Assembly (NCBI RefSeq): GCF_003667275.1
Contig: NZ_RCNV01000009.1
Coordinates: 100,848 to 164,847, forward strand
Direction of reading: 5' to 3'
DNA: 64,000 nucleotides
Origin: Mesonia aquimarina
GTDB taxonomy: Bacteria; Bacteroidota; Bacteroidia; Flavobacteriales; Flavobacteriaceae
In this document: positions 8,174 through 17,779 of the stretch, piece after piece
How the letters are laid out: each line of letters starts with the position of its first letter
Numbering within the stretch: the stretch's first letter is position 1
Translations under genes and position numbers: made by a program
The notes under the pieces: model-generated
What the model was told of the DNA's origin: nothing
Seen by the model: only the letters and a program-made list of their open reading frames with translations
Databases searched by the model: none

Positions 8174-9079
8174 TTAAATTGCTTGTTTTATCAGGCTTAA
8201 TATGTATTCTAACTTATCAGTATCCGTAATGATGGTATCGTAATCTCCATTTCCCCATTTTCCTTTTCCGGTAATATCGCGCATTATATTTTTAGGATCG
8301 TCTAATTCTCCTTTAGAGAGGTTTATATATAGTTTCAAGCCTTTTTTTAAGACAACTATATCGGTTATATTTTTCTTCTTTTTAAAAGCGATGTATTGTT
8401 TTTTGGGTTCTACTTCAATATCATCAGCTAAATTCAAAATAGCCTCTTTAAACGTCTCATAAAGTTCAATGATATCATCAGAATGTTTTGCAAGGTGATC
8501 TTCTTCCGTATAAACTTTTATTTCTTTATTAACGGCTTTTAATTTTTCATTTTGCTGAGTAATGGGTTTAATACTTTCGGCAGCTTTTCCTTTTCGAATT
8601 TGATTAATTGATAATAAGTTATTTTCGTATCGTTTCACTTCCCATAACTCAATAGCTATATCTTTAAAGTTGGTAGCTGTTTTTTGGTTTTCTGTAAAAC
8701 TTGTAGAAACAAAAACGACTCTGGTTTGACTCCAGTCTACATCGGTACGTTTTAAATTAGGTTTTAAGGTTTCATTATATTCAATAATAAAATCTGCTTT
8801 GTTTTCAAGCATTAAACTTAAATAAGTAAAGCCTTGATCTACTACGCTTATATTTTTATTCCGTTTATATTCAATAATGATAAATGCCTTAGAAACAGGA
8901 TCGTAAGCCAGTGTATCTATCCGCTTATTTTTAATGGAGAATTCAGATTTTACCAGTTGCAAGTCCATGATAGTCTCTAAATTAGACTCAAAAACCTCTT
9001 GAATTTCTTTCTCTAACTTAAAAGGCTTTTCTTTTATACTAGTCAATACTTGAGAGGTGGAATTTAAAAATAACTGCAT
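8174..9079 (-). CDS. PD-(D/E)xK nuclease-like + DUF5655 protein
   Basis: 301 residues. The N-terminal domain has KRIDTLAYDPVSKAFIIIEY followed by K, the D...(E)xK core of a restriction-like endonuclease fold, as in DUF91/NucS-like proteins. The C-terminal ~110 residues (HSDDIIELYETFKEAILNLA, IEVEPKKQYIAFKKKKN, GKWGNGDYDTIITDTDKLEY) match DUF5655, a domain commonly attached to such nucleases near restriction loci. It directly abuts abiH upstream (0 bp) and the UDG-like gene downstream (1 bp), so all three are co-translated. It is likely an accessory nuclease or DNA-binding partner; biochemical function untested. Confidence 0.75.
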   Translation of the reverse strand: MQLFLNSTSQVLTSIKEKPFKLEKEIQEVFESNLETIMDLQLVKSEFSIKNKRIDTLAYDPVSKAFIIIEYKRNKNISVVDQGFTYLSLMLENKADFIIEYNETLKPNLKRTDVDWSQTRVVFVSTSFTENQKTATNFKDIAIELWEVKRYENNLLSINQIRKGKAAESIKPITQQNEKLKAVNKEIKVYTEEDHLAKHSDDIIELYETFKEAILNLADDIEVEPKKQYIAFKKKKNITDIVVLKKGLKLYINLSKGELDDPKNIMRDITGKGKWGNGDYDTIITDTDKLEYILSLIKQAI

Positions 9080-10228
9080 TTAGAAATAGTTTTGAGGGAT
9101 TGGGTGGCATAACTCTTTATTTACAACCTTCCGGCGCATTAAGGCCTTATCTGAAAAATGTCTTGAAATCTCCATTGTTTTCTCTAAAAAATCGTCTGAT
9201 CCATCAGGTCTTTTGTAATAAAATACCTTTATAGATTTGCAATTTTTATGTTCAAAAATTTCTTTCAGCATTGTTCTGTCTGAAACACCACAAGAATGGC
9301 CGTAAATAAAGACCTGAAAATTAGCAGAATCAAGGAATTTAATTAAATGCTGGTAATTTTTAGTTTGAGAATATTTAAACGATTTTATATGTTCAAAAAA
9401 AGTATTTTTATTTAGATTTTCTATTCTTTGGTAATCTTTATCACTCTCATCTCCAAAACCAAATACAATAGGTGCATTTTTATTTCTAATTTGTCCGTGA
9501 ATGGAATTCCATTGTGGAATGATTTCGCTCAAGTGATTCCAACTTTTTATGTTACGAGTTAAATTAAATAAAGACTTAGTGTAATTAAAATTAAGAAAAT
9601 AAAGAACATCGGGTAATTTACCTTCACTTAACAAACTTTCATCTTCTAATTCATCCTTCCCTATTTCTCGGGTAAGTTGACTGCAAACAGTAGCTGCAAA
9701 TTTCCGTTCTCCCTCTGGTAAATCATCAACTTCATATAGGTATAATTCCAGTTCCTTCGATAAAAAATCTAATTCATTATTAAGACGGTTTATATCTTCT
9801 TGTTTATTATTGATGCAGTTTTTAAGCTCCTGATAAAATAACGACTCGATATCAACCCAACCTAAATCATCACTATGTTTAATGATTTGATTAAGGAATT
9901 TAGATTTAATTTTATATTCGATCCCATATCTTTCCCATAAGTCCTTTATATCTTTAATTGATTCAATTTTAGATATTTCATTTTCATAAGAAACATTAGA
10001 ATAATTATGCCGAATTCCTATCTCAAAAGTATCATTGTTAAGGTAACCGCCATTGAAGCTTCTTCTGTCACGGGTTACAGCTGCACTATTACTTAAAGTT
10101 AGAAAGAAATACTTTTTCAATAGCCAAAGTATAAAATCGTTGTATCCGGTTTTTAACCCAAGTGCAAGATCAAAACCATTCCCAACTAAAACAAGCCTAT
10201 TGAATTCTGTTATTGTTTCTTTTTCCAT
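9080..10228 (-). CDS. AbiH family abortive-infection protein
   Basis: 382 residues. The N-terminal RLVLVGNGFDLALGLKTGYN, then DFILWLL, is the AbiH signature (G-N-G-F-D-L-A-x-G-L-x-T-x-Y). Further family features are the VLYFLNFNYTKSL segment, IHGQIRNKNAPIVFGFGDES and the C-terminal FQVFIYGHSCGVSDRTMLKE. AbiH was described from lactococcal phage resistance; the mechanism is unknown. It follows hsdR by 89 bp on the same strand and abuts the DUF5655 gene, so it belongs to the extended restriction operon. The long insertion at residues ~35-80 is not family-core. Confidence 0.88.
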   Translation of the reverse strand: MEKETITEFNRLVLVGNGFDLALGLKTGYNDFILWLLKKYFFLTLSNSAAVTRDRRSFNGGYLNNDTFEIGIRHNYSNVSYENEISKIESIKDIKDLWERYGIEYKIKSKFLNQIIKHSDDLGWVDIESLFYQELKNCINNKQEDINRLNNELDFLSKELELYLYEVDDLPEGERKFAATVCSQLTREIGKDELEDESLLSEGKLPDVLYFLNFNYTKSLFNLTRNIKSWNHLSEIIPQWNSIHGQIRNKNAPIVFGFGDESDKDYQRIENLNKNTFFEHIKSFKYSQTKNYQHLIKFLDSANFQVFIYGHSCGVSDRTMLKEIFEHKNCKSIKVFYYKRPDGSDDFLEKTMEISRHFSDKALMRRKVVNKELCHPIPQNYF

Positions 10229-10317
10229 AAATTAAAAATTCTCAACTATCTCAATTTCCTCTTGGTTAAACCGTATAACTCATAAACCATTTTTAGCAAA
10301 GTAGTTTATTGATGGAT

Positions 10318-13300
10318 TTATATTTTGCCCCCCACCCCTTTAAACTTTTCTACAAAAGCTGATATTTTTTGAAATACAGTTTGCTTTTTGGTTAAATACT
10401 GAGGATTTAAAGGACTCATTTTTGGTAAAATAGAATTCAATTCTGTACCGTTTTCACTGGCGTATTCGCGTTTTAGTGAAGATAGCATATAGCGCTTCGC
10501 TGCGTCTTCATTTAAGTTATCGTCCTCTATTAATTCTTCGGCTTCTTTCTTTTGTTTCTTTTGAGCAAATTCAAAGAAAGCATCTATAATACTAGACTTG
10601 TCTTCTATTGCATCCAGGTCGGTAGAATTTATGAAATCTACGACTAAGCTTTCTTTGGCTCTATTCCCAATACTAGCACGAATTACGCGTCTTATTTCTT
10701 CTACTAAGTCTGCTTTACTTTTTGTTTTCTTATTATTCTCAAAAATCAATTCAAGAATATAGTCTAAGTTGATTTCTTGTGATTTTAATAAGTCTATTTC
10801 AAAAACTACATCATCCCAATCGATATTAGATTCTTCAGCCTCCTTACCTTGTTTTTCTCTTCTTAGCCAATCGCGAATATCGTTATAGGTAGAGCGATAG
10901 TCTTGGACGGTTCGTTCTTCCAGCACTTCAAGGCCTTGCATTTTTTCAATATCTACATCACTTAAGAAATTCTCCTCCTTAAACTCTTCAATTGCTTCTT
11001 TATCATCTTTATCTATTTTTTGGAGTTCTTGAAGGTGTGTAAATTCATCATAATTTTGCAAAATGTTTTCTACACGCAAGTATTCCCCAAAAAGTTTAGA
11101 AAATTCTTTTTTATCTTTTTCTGTTTCTATTTGATCTGGATTTGGGAACTTTTCATTCAACTCGTTTACAATTTCTATGTAACCGCGTCGCGCTTTGCCT
11201 GTGGCTATGTCTTCAAAGCCTTCTAAGTATTCTTTATAGCTTTTTTCTAAAACAACATTCTTTGTCTTACTATCACCAAATAGCGTAATCGCATCTACCG
11301 TAGCTTTTTCTAAATCTCTAAAGGTGACAATGTTTCCAAACGTTTTCGTGGCGTCGTAAATACGATTGGTACGTGAAAAGGCTTGCATTAAACCGTGGTA
11401 ACGCAGGTTTTTATCAACGAATAATGTATTTAAAGTCGGTGCATCAAAACCGGTTAAGAACATCCCTACGACAATTAAAAAGTCGATATCCTGATTTTTT
11501 ACTCTTTTGGCTAAATCACGATAATAGTTTTGAAATTCTTTGCTATCTACTCCAAAACTGGTTTTAAACATTTGGTTATAATCACCAATAGCTTTGGTTA
11601 AAAATTCCTTACCACTCATATCCATTGCAGCAGGCTCGAAGGTCTCATCCTGAATCTCACCTATTGCATTTTGTTCTTCATTGGCTGCAAAAGAAAAGAT
11701 GGTTGCTATTTTTAAGGGCTTATCGCTCTCTTTTTGCAACTCATTCATCATTTCGTAATAGGACTTTGCTGCATCGATACTACTTACTGCAAACATTGCA
11801 TTAAAACCGGTATTACCTCCTTTGGTTCTATGAGTTTTTTGCCTGAAATTATTTAAAATATATTGCGATATTTCTTTGATTCTTGTTGGATGTAATAATG
11901 CCTTTTTGTTTTCTGCGGCACTTAATTTATCTAAATCTTGTTCTGTTTCTATCCCTTTAAATTGAGGGCGAACATCGTTATAATCTACCTTGAATTTTAA
12001 TACTTTTTCATCACGAATGGCATCGGTAATTACGTAGGAATGCAACTCCCTGCCGAATACGCCTGCCGTTGTATCTGCCCCTAACGCGTTTTCAGGAAAA
12101 ATTGGTGTGCCGGTAAACCCAAATTGATAGTACTTTTTAAACTTCTTCTGTAAGTTTTTTTGAGCTTCTCCAAATTGTGATCTATGTGCTTCATCAAAAA
12201 TAAAAACTACTTGCTTCTGGTATAAGGCTAAATTATTTTCACTTTTAATGAGGTTATTCAATTTTTGAATAGTAGTAACTATAATCTTATTATCGTCTTT
12301 CTCTATATTTCTTTTTAACCCGGCAGTATTTTCTGAACCGTTTACACTATCAGGAGAAAAACGTTGATACTCCTTCATTGTTTGAAAGTCTAAATCTTTC
12401 CGATCTACAACAAAAAATACTTTATCTATAAAATCTAATTCTGTTGCAAGCCGTGCTGCTTTAAAACTGGTAAGGGTTTTACCGGAGCCTGTTGTATGCC
12501 AAACATAACCACCACTTTCTGTAGTAGCCCATTTTTTAGCTTCATAGCTGCTTTTAATTTTCCATAAAATCCTTTCGGTTGCAGCAATTTGATAAGGACG
12601 CATTATCAATAAGGTGTTACTTATATCGAACACCGAATAATTAAGCAAAATATTGAGTAAGGTATTTTTCTCAAAAAAAGTAGCAGTAAAATCTTTTAAA
12701 TCCCTGATGAGTGAATTGTCAGATTTTGCCCAATTCATCGTAAAGTCGAAACTGTTTTTATTTCGCTCTACGGTATTTGCAAAGTATCGGGTATCTGTAC
12801 CGTTTGAAATTACAAAAAGCTGTAAATATTTAAACAGTGAATTTGTAGTATTAAAACTTTCTTTGGTATAGCGGTGTACCTGGTTAAAGGCTTCACGAAT
12901 GGCAATACCTCTTTTTTTAAGTTCAATTTGTACGAAGGGTAAACCATTGACTAAAATCGTGACATCATAACGATTGGCGTGTGTGCCTTTTTGCTCAAAT
13001 TGTGAAATGACTTGCACTTTATTACGCGTCATATTCTGTTTATCTACTAAATAGATATTTTGGATATGCCCATCGTCAAATACAAAATCATAGATATAGT
13101 CGTCGTGTACCTTTCTTGTTTTATCAGTACTATTATCGCTGGGTTTGTCTAGATACTCTACTACAAAACGCTGCCACTCTTTATCGGTAAATTGCATATC
13201 GTTTAGATTTTGCAATTGTACCCGCACATTGGCCAGCATTGATTGTTGATTAAGCTGCGGAAGCACTTCGTAGCCTTGATTTTTTAGATCTTGGATAATC

Positions 13301-13422
13301 TCTCTCTCTAAATCTGCTTCGGTTTGATAGCTTACAGGGGCTTCATTAACTTCTGAAAACTTTTTATACTTGTCTAAAACAATAAAGTTTTTTGACTCAG
13401 CTATGGGTTTATATTCTTTCAT
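10318..13422 (-). CDS. hsdR: Type I restriction endonuclease subunit R (HsdR)
   Basis: 1034 residues, normal for HsdR. N-terminal nuclease domain: D153 ([10 protein letters not shown]) and E167/K169 (QIELKKRG) form the PD-(D/E)xK site. Superfamily 2 motor: Walker A at 312-316 (TTGSGKT), DEAH at 410-413, TGTP at 437-440, and motif VI around [10 protein letters not shown]. The C-terminal helical domain binds the methylase core. HsdR cuts unmodified DNA after ATP-driven translocation. Its start overlaps the prrC stop by 4 bp (ATGA), as expected for a type IC EcoprrI/EcoR124-like operon. No frameshift seen, so the system should be able to restrict. Confidence 0.96.
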   Translation of the reverse strand: MKEYKPIAESKNFIVLDKYKKFSEVNEAPVSYQTEADLEREIIQDLKNQGYEVLPQLNQQSMLANVRVQLQNLNDMQFTDKEWQRFVVEYLDKPSDNSTDKTRKVHDDYIYDFVFDDGHIQNIYLVDKQNMTRNKVQVISQFEQKGTHANRYDVTILVNGLPFVQIELKKRGIAIREAFNQVHRYTKESFNTTNSLFKYLQLFVISNGTDTRYFANTVERNKNSFDFTMNWAKSDNSLIRDLKDFTATFFEKNTLLNILLNYSVFDISNTLLIMRPYQIAATERILWKIKSSYEAKKWATTESGGYVWHTTGSGKTLTSFKAARLATELDFIDKVFFVVDRKDLDFQTMKEYQRFSPDSVNGSENTAGLKRNIEKDDNKIIVTTIQKLNNLIKSENNLALYQKQVVFIFDEAHRSQFGEAQKNLQKKFKKYYQFGFTGTPIFPENALGADTTAGVFGRELHSYVITDAIRDEKVLKFKVDYNDVRPQFKGIETEQDLDKLSAAENKKALLHPTRIKEISQYILNNFRQKTHRTKGGNTGFNAMFAVSSIDAAKSYYEMMNELQKESDKPLKIATIFSFAANEEQNAIGEIQDETFEPAAMDMSGKEFLTKAIGDYNQMFKTSFGVDSKEFQNYYRDLAKRVKNQDIDFLIVVGMFLTGFDAPTLNTLFVDKNLRYHGLMQAFSRTNRIYDATKTFGNIVTFRDLEKATVDAITLFGDSKTKNVVLEKSYKEYLEGFEDIATGKARRGYIEIVNELNEKFPNPDQIETEKDKKEFSKLFGEYLRVENILQNYDEFTHLQELQKIDKDDKEAIEEFKEENFLSDVDIEKMQGLEVLEERTVQDYRSTYNDIRDWLRREKQGKEAEESNIDWDDVVFEIDLLKSQEINLDYILELIFENNKKTKSKADLVEEIRRVIRASIGNRAKESLVVDFINSTDLDAIEDKSSIIDAFFEFAQKKQKKEAEELIEDDNLNEDAAKRYMLSSLKREYASENGTELNSILPKMSPLNPQYLTKKQTVFQKISAFVEKFKGVGGKI

Positions 13423-14621
13423 AAAATTATTTCTTCAGTATCGACATTAAACTGATATGTTGACGAAATTTCTTTTACAAGTCGTTTAAAAATAAGTTTA
13501 TCGCCAGTGGTTACAATATTCGCCTCTTCTCCCGAGTGTTTAGAATGACTGGATGCGTTAAGTATCCGTTTTACGTAAGGTTCTTTATCTCCTAAATTTG
13601 TTTTTGTTATTAGGTTACCCCAATGTTTATGACCAAGAAAAGTAGCTGTTTTCTCTAGAATATTTCGAAGTAAATTGAAATGAAATTTTTCAATATTATT
13701 GGATAAAGCAACATCCTTTAAAATAGACAAAAGATGTGTATGGTAGGAAAATGGAGAATCGTTTTGATTGTTGGTAAGTTGAAGTGTACCATCATCAAAC
13801 TTTTCTAATAAATATTTCTCCAGTTTAGGTTTATAGTTATAACGAGCGTCTTTGTTGTTAAGTTCGTTATATATCACATTATAAAATAACGGATTGTGAG
13901 TTGTAATAATAAATTTTATATCAGATTGGCAGGATTTTATTAAGGTTGCAATATTTACTGCTAGCTCAATTAAGTGCGTATCGTCTAATGAGCTTACTGG
14001 ATCATCAATAAATACATATTCTAATTCATCAAACTGATCTGTTTCACGCTCATCAGGTTCTGGTGTGTTTAATACCTCAATCACCTGATCTAATAAGCTG
14101 TAGAATACACTCCAAATAAAACAACTCTCTTCTCCTTTTGAAATTTTTATATTTCTTAAACTATCATCATCACCACTTTCTATTGAAAAGGTTACTTCTG
14201 AATAGGCTTTTACCGTAACATTTTTATTTTCTCTATTCTTAAAGGTGTACTGTTCGTTAAAACGTGGGGTAATTTTTTTTGAGGAATAATATTGAAAATT
14301 ATCGATAACGTCCACTCCTTTACCTTGATCTGCAAGTATCCAATCTGTAAAACGATTTGATTGTATTTTTAGCTTTCTGTCTAAATCTCCCTTTAAATCA
14401 TTATCCCAATAAAATAGATCTTCTGTAAATGCATTATAATACATGATTTTAACTTTAGTCTCTTCTTCTTGATTCTCTTGATCTATTTCTTTAGGCGATA
14501 CTAATTCCTTAAACTCTCGCGACAATCTGGTTTTACCAGTCCCATTAAAAGCATACATTAACTGAACCCTTTTTTGAGAATCTACAAGTTTTTGCGCTAT
14601 TTGTTCTAAAGATTGACTCAT
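13419..14621 (-). CDS. prrC: Anticodon nuclease PrrC (latent tRNA-Lys ribonuclease)
   Basis: 400 residues, compared with 396 for E. coli PrrC, and collinear with it as far as I recall that sequence. ABC-like NTPase part: Walker A FNGTGKT at 25-31, the PrrC box region [18 protein letters not shown] at 60-77, signature SKGEES at 161-166, Walker [14 protein letters not shown] at 202-214, H-loop IITTHNP around 242. The C-terminal nuclease part carries the Arg-Glu-His triad: R319 and E323 in [14 protein letters not shown] and H359 in ASSHSKHS. In E. coli PrrC is held silent by the type I enzyme and is released when a phage inhibitor (T4 Stp) perturbs it, then cuts tRNA-Lys. The placement between hsdS (1 bp gap) and hsdR (4 bp overlap) is identical here. 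Confidence 0.92.
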   Translation of the reverse strand: MSQSLEQIAQKLVDSQKRVQLMYAFNGTGKTRLSREFKELVSPKEIDQENQEEETKVKIMYYNAFTEDLFYWDNDLKGDLDRKLKIQSNRFTDWILADQGKGVDVIDNFQYYSSKKITPRFNEQYTFKNRENKNVTVKAYSEVTFSIESGDDDSLRNIKISKGEESCFIWSVFYSLLDQVIEVLNTPEPDERETDQFDELEYVFIDDPVSSLDDTHLIELAVNIATLIKSCQSDIKFIITTHNPLFYNVIYNELNNKDARYNYKPKLEKYLLEKFDDGTLQLTNNQNDSPFSYHTHLLSILKDVALSNNIEKFHFNLLRNILEKTATFLGHKHWGNLITKTNLGDKEPYVKRILNASSHSKHSGEEANIVTTGDKLIFKRLVKEISSTYQFNVDTEEIIL

Positions 14622-14622
14622 C

Positions 14623-15831
14623 TTATACTTCTATATTTTCTTTTGGAAAGTCTAACAACATTGAACGATAGTATTCATATTGTTTTTTACGTAATTCTAT
14701 TTCTTTAGGTAAGCCTTCGCTTATTGAAGTGGTAAGGGTATCAAATTTATCGAGAATAGAGACGATGCGTTCTTGTTCTTTTGGGGAAGGGATAGGAACT
14801 AGAAACTTTTTAAAACCGTTCATATCTACAGACGCGAAACTAGATTTTGTTGTATTATTTTTACACCATTCATCTAATAGAAAACTATAATAAAAAAGAA
14901 ATTTTATATTAAATCTATTTTTATATTTTTTCTTTAGACTCAAATTAGTAAATCTTTGATTAGATAAATAAGGAACAGTGATTAAAGCATGTTCTCCAAT
15001 AGTTGCAGAAGTAGCAATAATAATAGAATTAGCAGGAAACAACTTACCGCCTTTAACTCCTTTTTCATTAACCCTTTGAATAGAATTATCTAAAACTCTT
15101 CCATGTTCTCTAATATCTTCCATACGGAACCAAGGAATAGTACCATTTGTCCAATACTCTTTATTCTTTTTAGAAGGTGTATAACCATTTTTAACATTAA
15201 AAATATCCTCTAAAGTTTCCCATTCCACTTCCTCCTTATCAAAACTCAATAACTGGTCGCGATAATACTCAAACTGCTGTTTACGGGCGGTAAGCTCTGC
15301 GGTAAGCTCTGCGGTAAGCTCTGCGGTAAGCTCTGTAAACGTATCGAGAATATCAACTATTTTTTGTTGAATTTCTAGGGATTTTTTTGACTTATCGGGA
15401 CAAGGGATGGGAATTTCCTTATTCGCATAATTACTAATCCATTGTCGTTTATGATCACCATCAACTAAACCACTTGGAATTGTGTTTAACCAATAATACA
15501 AATACTTTAATAAAGCTTTTGATTCATCTTTAGAGGTAATCATTTTCATTGCAGATGATTTCACTTTAAAATCAAAGTCTACCCACTTGTTAGCAGTCGT
15601 AAAATCATCAAAAATTATCACAGGATTTTCTGATGCCTTGTATATACCGTTGGTCTCATTAGTATATCCCAATAAAAATGTTTTACCTGCAGTTAATACA
15701 GGTGTTTTGTATTCGTCACTATAAAGTTTTGATTTTACGCGATATTTAGTTGGCTGTTCATAATCGGCATAATCACCCAAAGTTTTCCATTCAACCTCAA
15801 CCCCATCCAATAATTTTTCTAGATAATTCAT
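14623..15831 (-). CDS. hsdS: Type I restriction specificity subunit S (HsdS)
   Basis: 402 residues with the usual two target-recognition domains: TRD1 in residues ~1-150, a central conserved helix, TRD2 from ~200, and the C-terminal conserved helix ([20 protein letters not shown]) mirroring the central one ([20 protein letters not shown]). The central spacer is built of TAEL repeats encoded by four identical 12-bp units at 15287-15334, as in EcoR124, where repeat number sets the spacing between the two half-sites. It overlaps hsdM by 4 bp and precedes prrC by 1 bp. The DNA sequence recognised cannot be read from the protein. Confidence 0.95.
   Translation of the reverse strand: MNYLEKLLDGVEVEWKTLGDYADYEQPTKYRVKSKLYSDEYKTPVLTAGKTFLLGYTNETNGIYKASENPVIIFDDFTTANKWVDFDFKVKSSAMKMITSKDESKALLKYLYYWLNTIPSGLVDGDHKRQWISNYANKEIPIPCPDKSKKSLEIQQKIVDILDTFTELTAELTAELTAELTARKQQFEYYRDQLLSFDKEEVEWETLEDIFNVKNGYTPSKKNKEYWTNGTIPWFRMEDIREHGRVLDNSIQRVNEKGVKGGKLFPANSIIIATSATIGEHALITVPYLSNQRFTNLSLKKKYKNRFNIKFLFYYSFLLDEWCKNNTTKSSFASVDMNGFKKFLVPIPSPKEQERIVSILDKFDTLTTSISEGLPKEIELRKKQYEYYRSMLLDFPKENIEV
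15287..15334 (-). repeat. Four perfect 12-bp tandem repeats in hsdS (TAEL-type spacer)
   Basis: Plus-strand unit GCGGTAAGCTCT repeated four times without a mismatch at 15287, 15299, 15311 and 15323. On the coding strand the tract gives T-E-L followed by three T-A-E-L units. A change of one unit stays in frame and lengthens the spacer helix by four residues. Confidence 0.95.
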
Positions 15832-17375
15832 CCTTCAATCTCTTTTACGATGTTATCAATCTCAGCACGAAGAGTATCTATTTTTTTTACAGTTTGCGCA
15901 ACTTTTTTATTCAGCACCTCGATATCTATTTCCTCTCGGGTGTCTTTTGGTTCTACATAAGAACTTACGGAAAGGTTATAATCGTTTTCTGCAATCTTTG
16001 AATTATCAATAGTCGTAGCTACGTGTGCTTCTTCCTCTTTGCTGTCGAACATCTCTATAATCCTATCGATATGTTTGTCTAGCAATACATTATTATTCGT
16101 TTCTTTTTTAAAGAAATCTTCTCCGCTTACATCTATAAATTGGGTTTTCGTATCGGTTTTTCTTTTAGAAAGCACCAAGATATTTACCGCGATAGAAGTC
16201 CCAAAAAACAAGTTAGGCGCTAACGAAATGACGGTTTCTACAAAGTTGTTATCAACCAAGTATTTTCTAATTTTTTGTTCTGACCCGCCACGGTAAAAAA
16301 TACCCGGAAAACAAACCAAAGCTGCTCTTCCTCGACTGGACAAATAACTTAAAGCGTGTAGAACAAAAGCAAAATCTGCCTTCGATTTAGGTGCTAAAAC
16401 ACCAGCCGGAGCAAAACGGTCATCGTTAATCATTGTTGGATCGTCCTTACCAATCCATTTTACCGAGTATGGCGGATTGGAAACAATGGCATCAAAAGGT
16501 TTTTCATCACCCAATTCAGGAGCTACCAGCGTGTCACCGTGTACTAAATGAAACTTGTCGTAGTTGATGTTATGTAAAAACATATTCATACGTGCCAAGT
16601 TGTAGGTGGTGTAGTTAATTTCTTGTCCGTAGAAACCTTCTTGTATAATATGATTTTTAAAATAGGTTTTCGCTTGTAGCAATAACGAACCAGATCCAGC
16701 CGCAGGATCATAAATTTTATTTACGGTCTCTTGTCTATGCAATGCTAATTTAGCGATAAGGTGAGATACATTGGGAGGCGTGAAAAATTCCCCTCCAGAT
16801 TTACCTGCATTGGCGGCGTAGTTAGAAATCAAAAATTCATAAGCTTCCCCAAAAAAATCGATTTTATTATCTTCAAAACTACCAAACTTTAAACCGTCAA
16901 CACCTTTGAGGACTTTAGCCAATCGGCTGTTTTTACTTTCAACCGTACTTCCCAGTCGGCTGCTCGTGGTATCAAAATCCGCAAACAAGCCTCTGATATC
17001 TTCTTCTGAAGGAAAACCGTTGGCAGAACTTTCGATTGCAGAAAATATAGCTGCTAAATCTGTATTTAAGTTTTCATTAGAATTAGCCTCTTTAACTACA
17101 TTTATAAAAAGTTGGCTTGGATATATAAAATAACCTTTCGTTTTTACGGCATCTTCTTTAATCTCCGGCGTAATTACATCATCTGATAAACTAGCATAAT
17201 CTATACTTTCGTCTCCACCCTCAATGTAAATGGTAAAATTTTCGCTGATGAATCGATAGAAAAGCGTTCCTAAAACGAAGTGTTTGAAATCCCACCCATC
17301 TACTGAACCTCTAACTTCATTTGCTATTTTCCAGATTTGGCTCTTTAATTCGGCACTTTGTGCTGTACTTGTCAT
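15828..17375 (-). CDS. hsdM: Type I restriction DNA N6-adenine methyltransferase subunit M (HsdM)
   Basis: 515 residues. N-terminal helical domain (residues ~10-160), SAM-binding motif I DPAAGSG at 223-229, catalytic motif IV NPPY at 300-303 (SNPPYSVKW), and [13 protein letters not shown] just before motif I, all standard for HsdM. With HsdS it forms the methylase that modifies adenines in both half-sites and guides HsdR. First gene of the operon; the promoter must lie in the ~400 bp upstream (17376-17779). Confidence 0.96.
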   Translation of the reverse strand: MTSTAQSAELKSQIWKIANEVRGSVDGWDFKHFVLGTLFYRFISENFTIYIEGGDESIDYASLSDDVITPEIKEDAVKTKGYFIYPSQLFINVVKEANSNENLNTDLAAIFSAIESSANGFPSEEDIRGLFADFDTTSSRLGSTVESKNSRLAKVLKGVDGLKFGSFEDNKIDFFGEAYEFLISNYAANAGKSGGEFFTPPNVSHLIAKLALHRQETVNKIYDPAAGSGSLLLQAKTYFKNHIIQEGFYGQEINYTTYNLARMNMFLHNINYDKFHLVHGDTLVAPELGDEKPFDAIVSNPPYSVKWIGKDDPTMINDDRFAPAGVLAPKSKADFAFVLHALSYLSSRGRAALVCFPGIFYRGGSEQKIRKYLVDNNFVETVISLAPNLFFGTSIAVNILVLSKRKTDTKTQFIDVSGEDFFKKETNNNVLLDKHIDRIIEMFDSKEEEAHVATTIDNSKIAENDYNLSVSSYVEPKDTREEIDIEVLNKKVAQTVKKIDTLRAEIDNIVKEIEG

Positions 17376-17779
17376 TTATTGATTTTATGTGTTTTGCTCC
17401 ACGTAACGGAACTATTTTTGAACTGAACATCCTGTAAATCTTTCCTAGCTTAAAAACTAACCTAGATTTTTTCTTAATAAAAGCCTAAATATAGGAAAAG
17501 TATAGGGTTATGCTATGATTTACCATTGGATTTTGTAGAATTATTGAAAAAATTTAAGTCAAAAATTATATACTATTTATATTTAATTTTTAAACATAAT
17601 ATTTAGTTTTTTATTGACCCAACCAATATATACTAAAAAGAATGATTTCTTGGTTACCACAATGTGCGAGATCAAGAACGTGTGGTATGAGGTTATGATT
17701 GGAATTGTTGGGTAAATTAATTATTTTGTTTCTAAAGGTGCTAGCTATTGGAGGTAAACCGATGTTGTGGAATCTTACC
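17376..17779. other. Intergenic region upstream of hsdM
   Basis: About 400 bp without a gene, very AT-rich. It must hold the hsdM promoter on the minus strand. I see short imperfect inverted sequences around 17485-17505 (CCTAAATATAGG) but no confident promoter box, terminator or RNA gene. Confidence 0.5.

Noticed and set aside
15287..15334. Short CRISPR-like or microsatellite array
   Set aside because: The 12-bp units are in frame inside hsdS and encode the known TAEL spacer.
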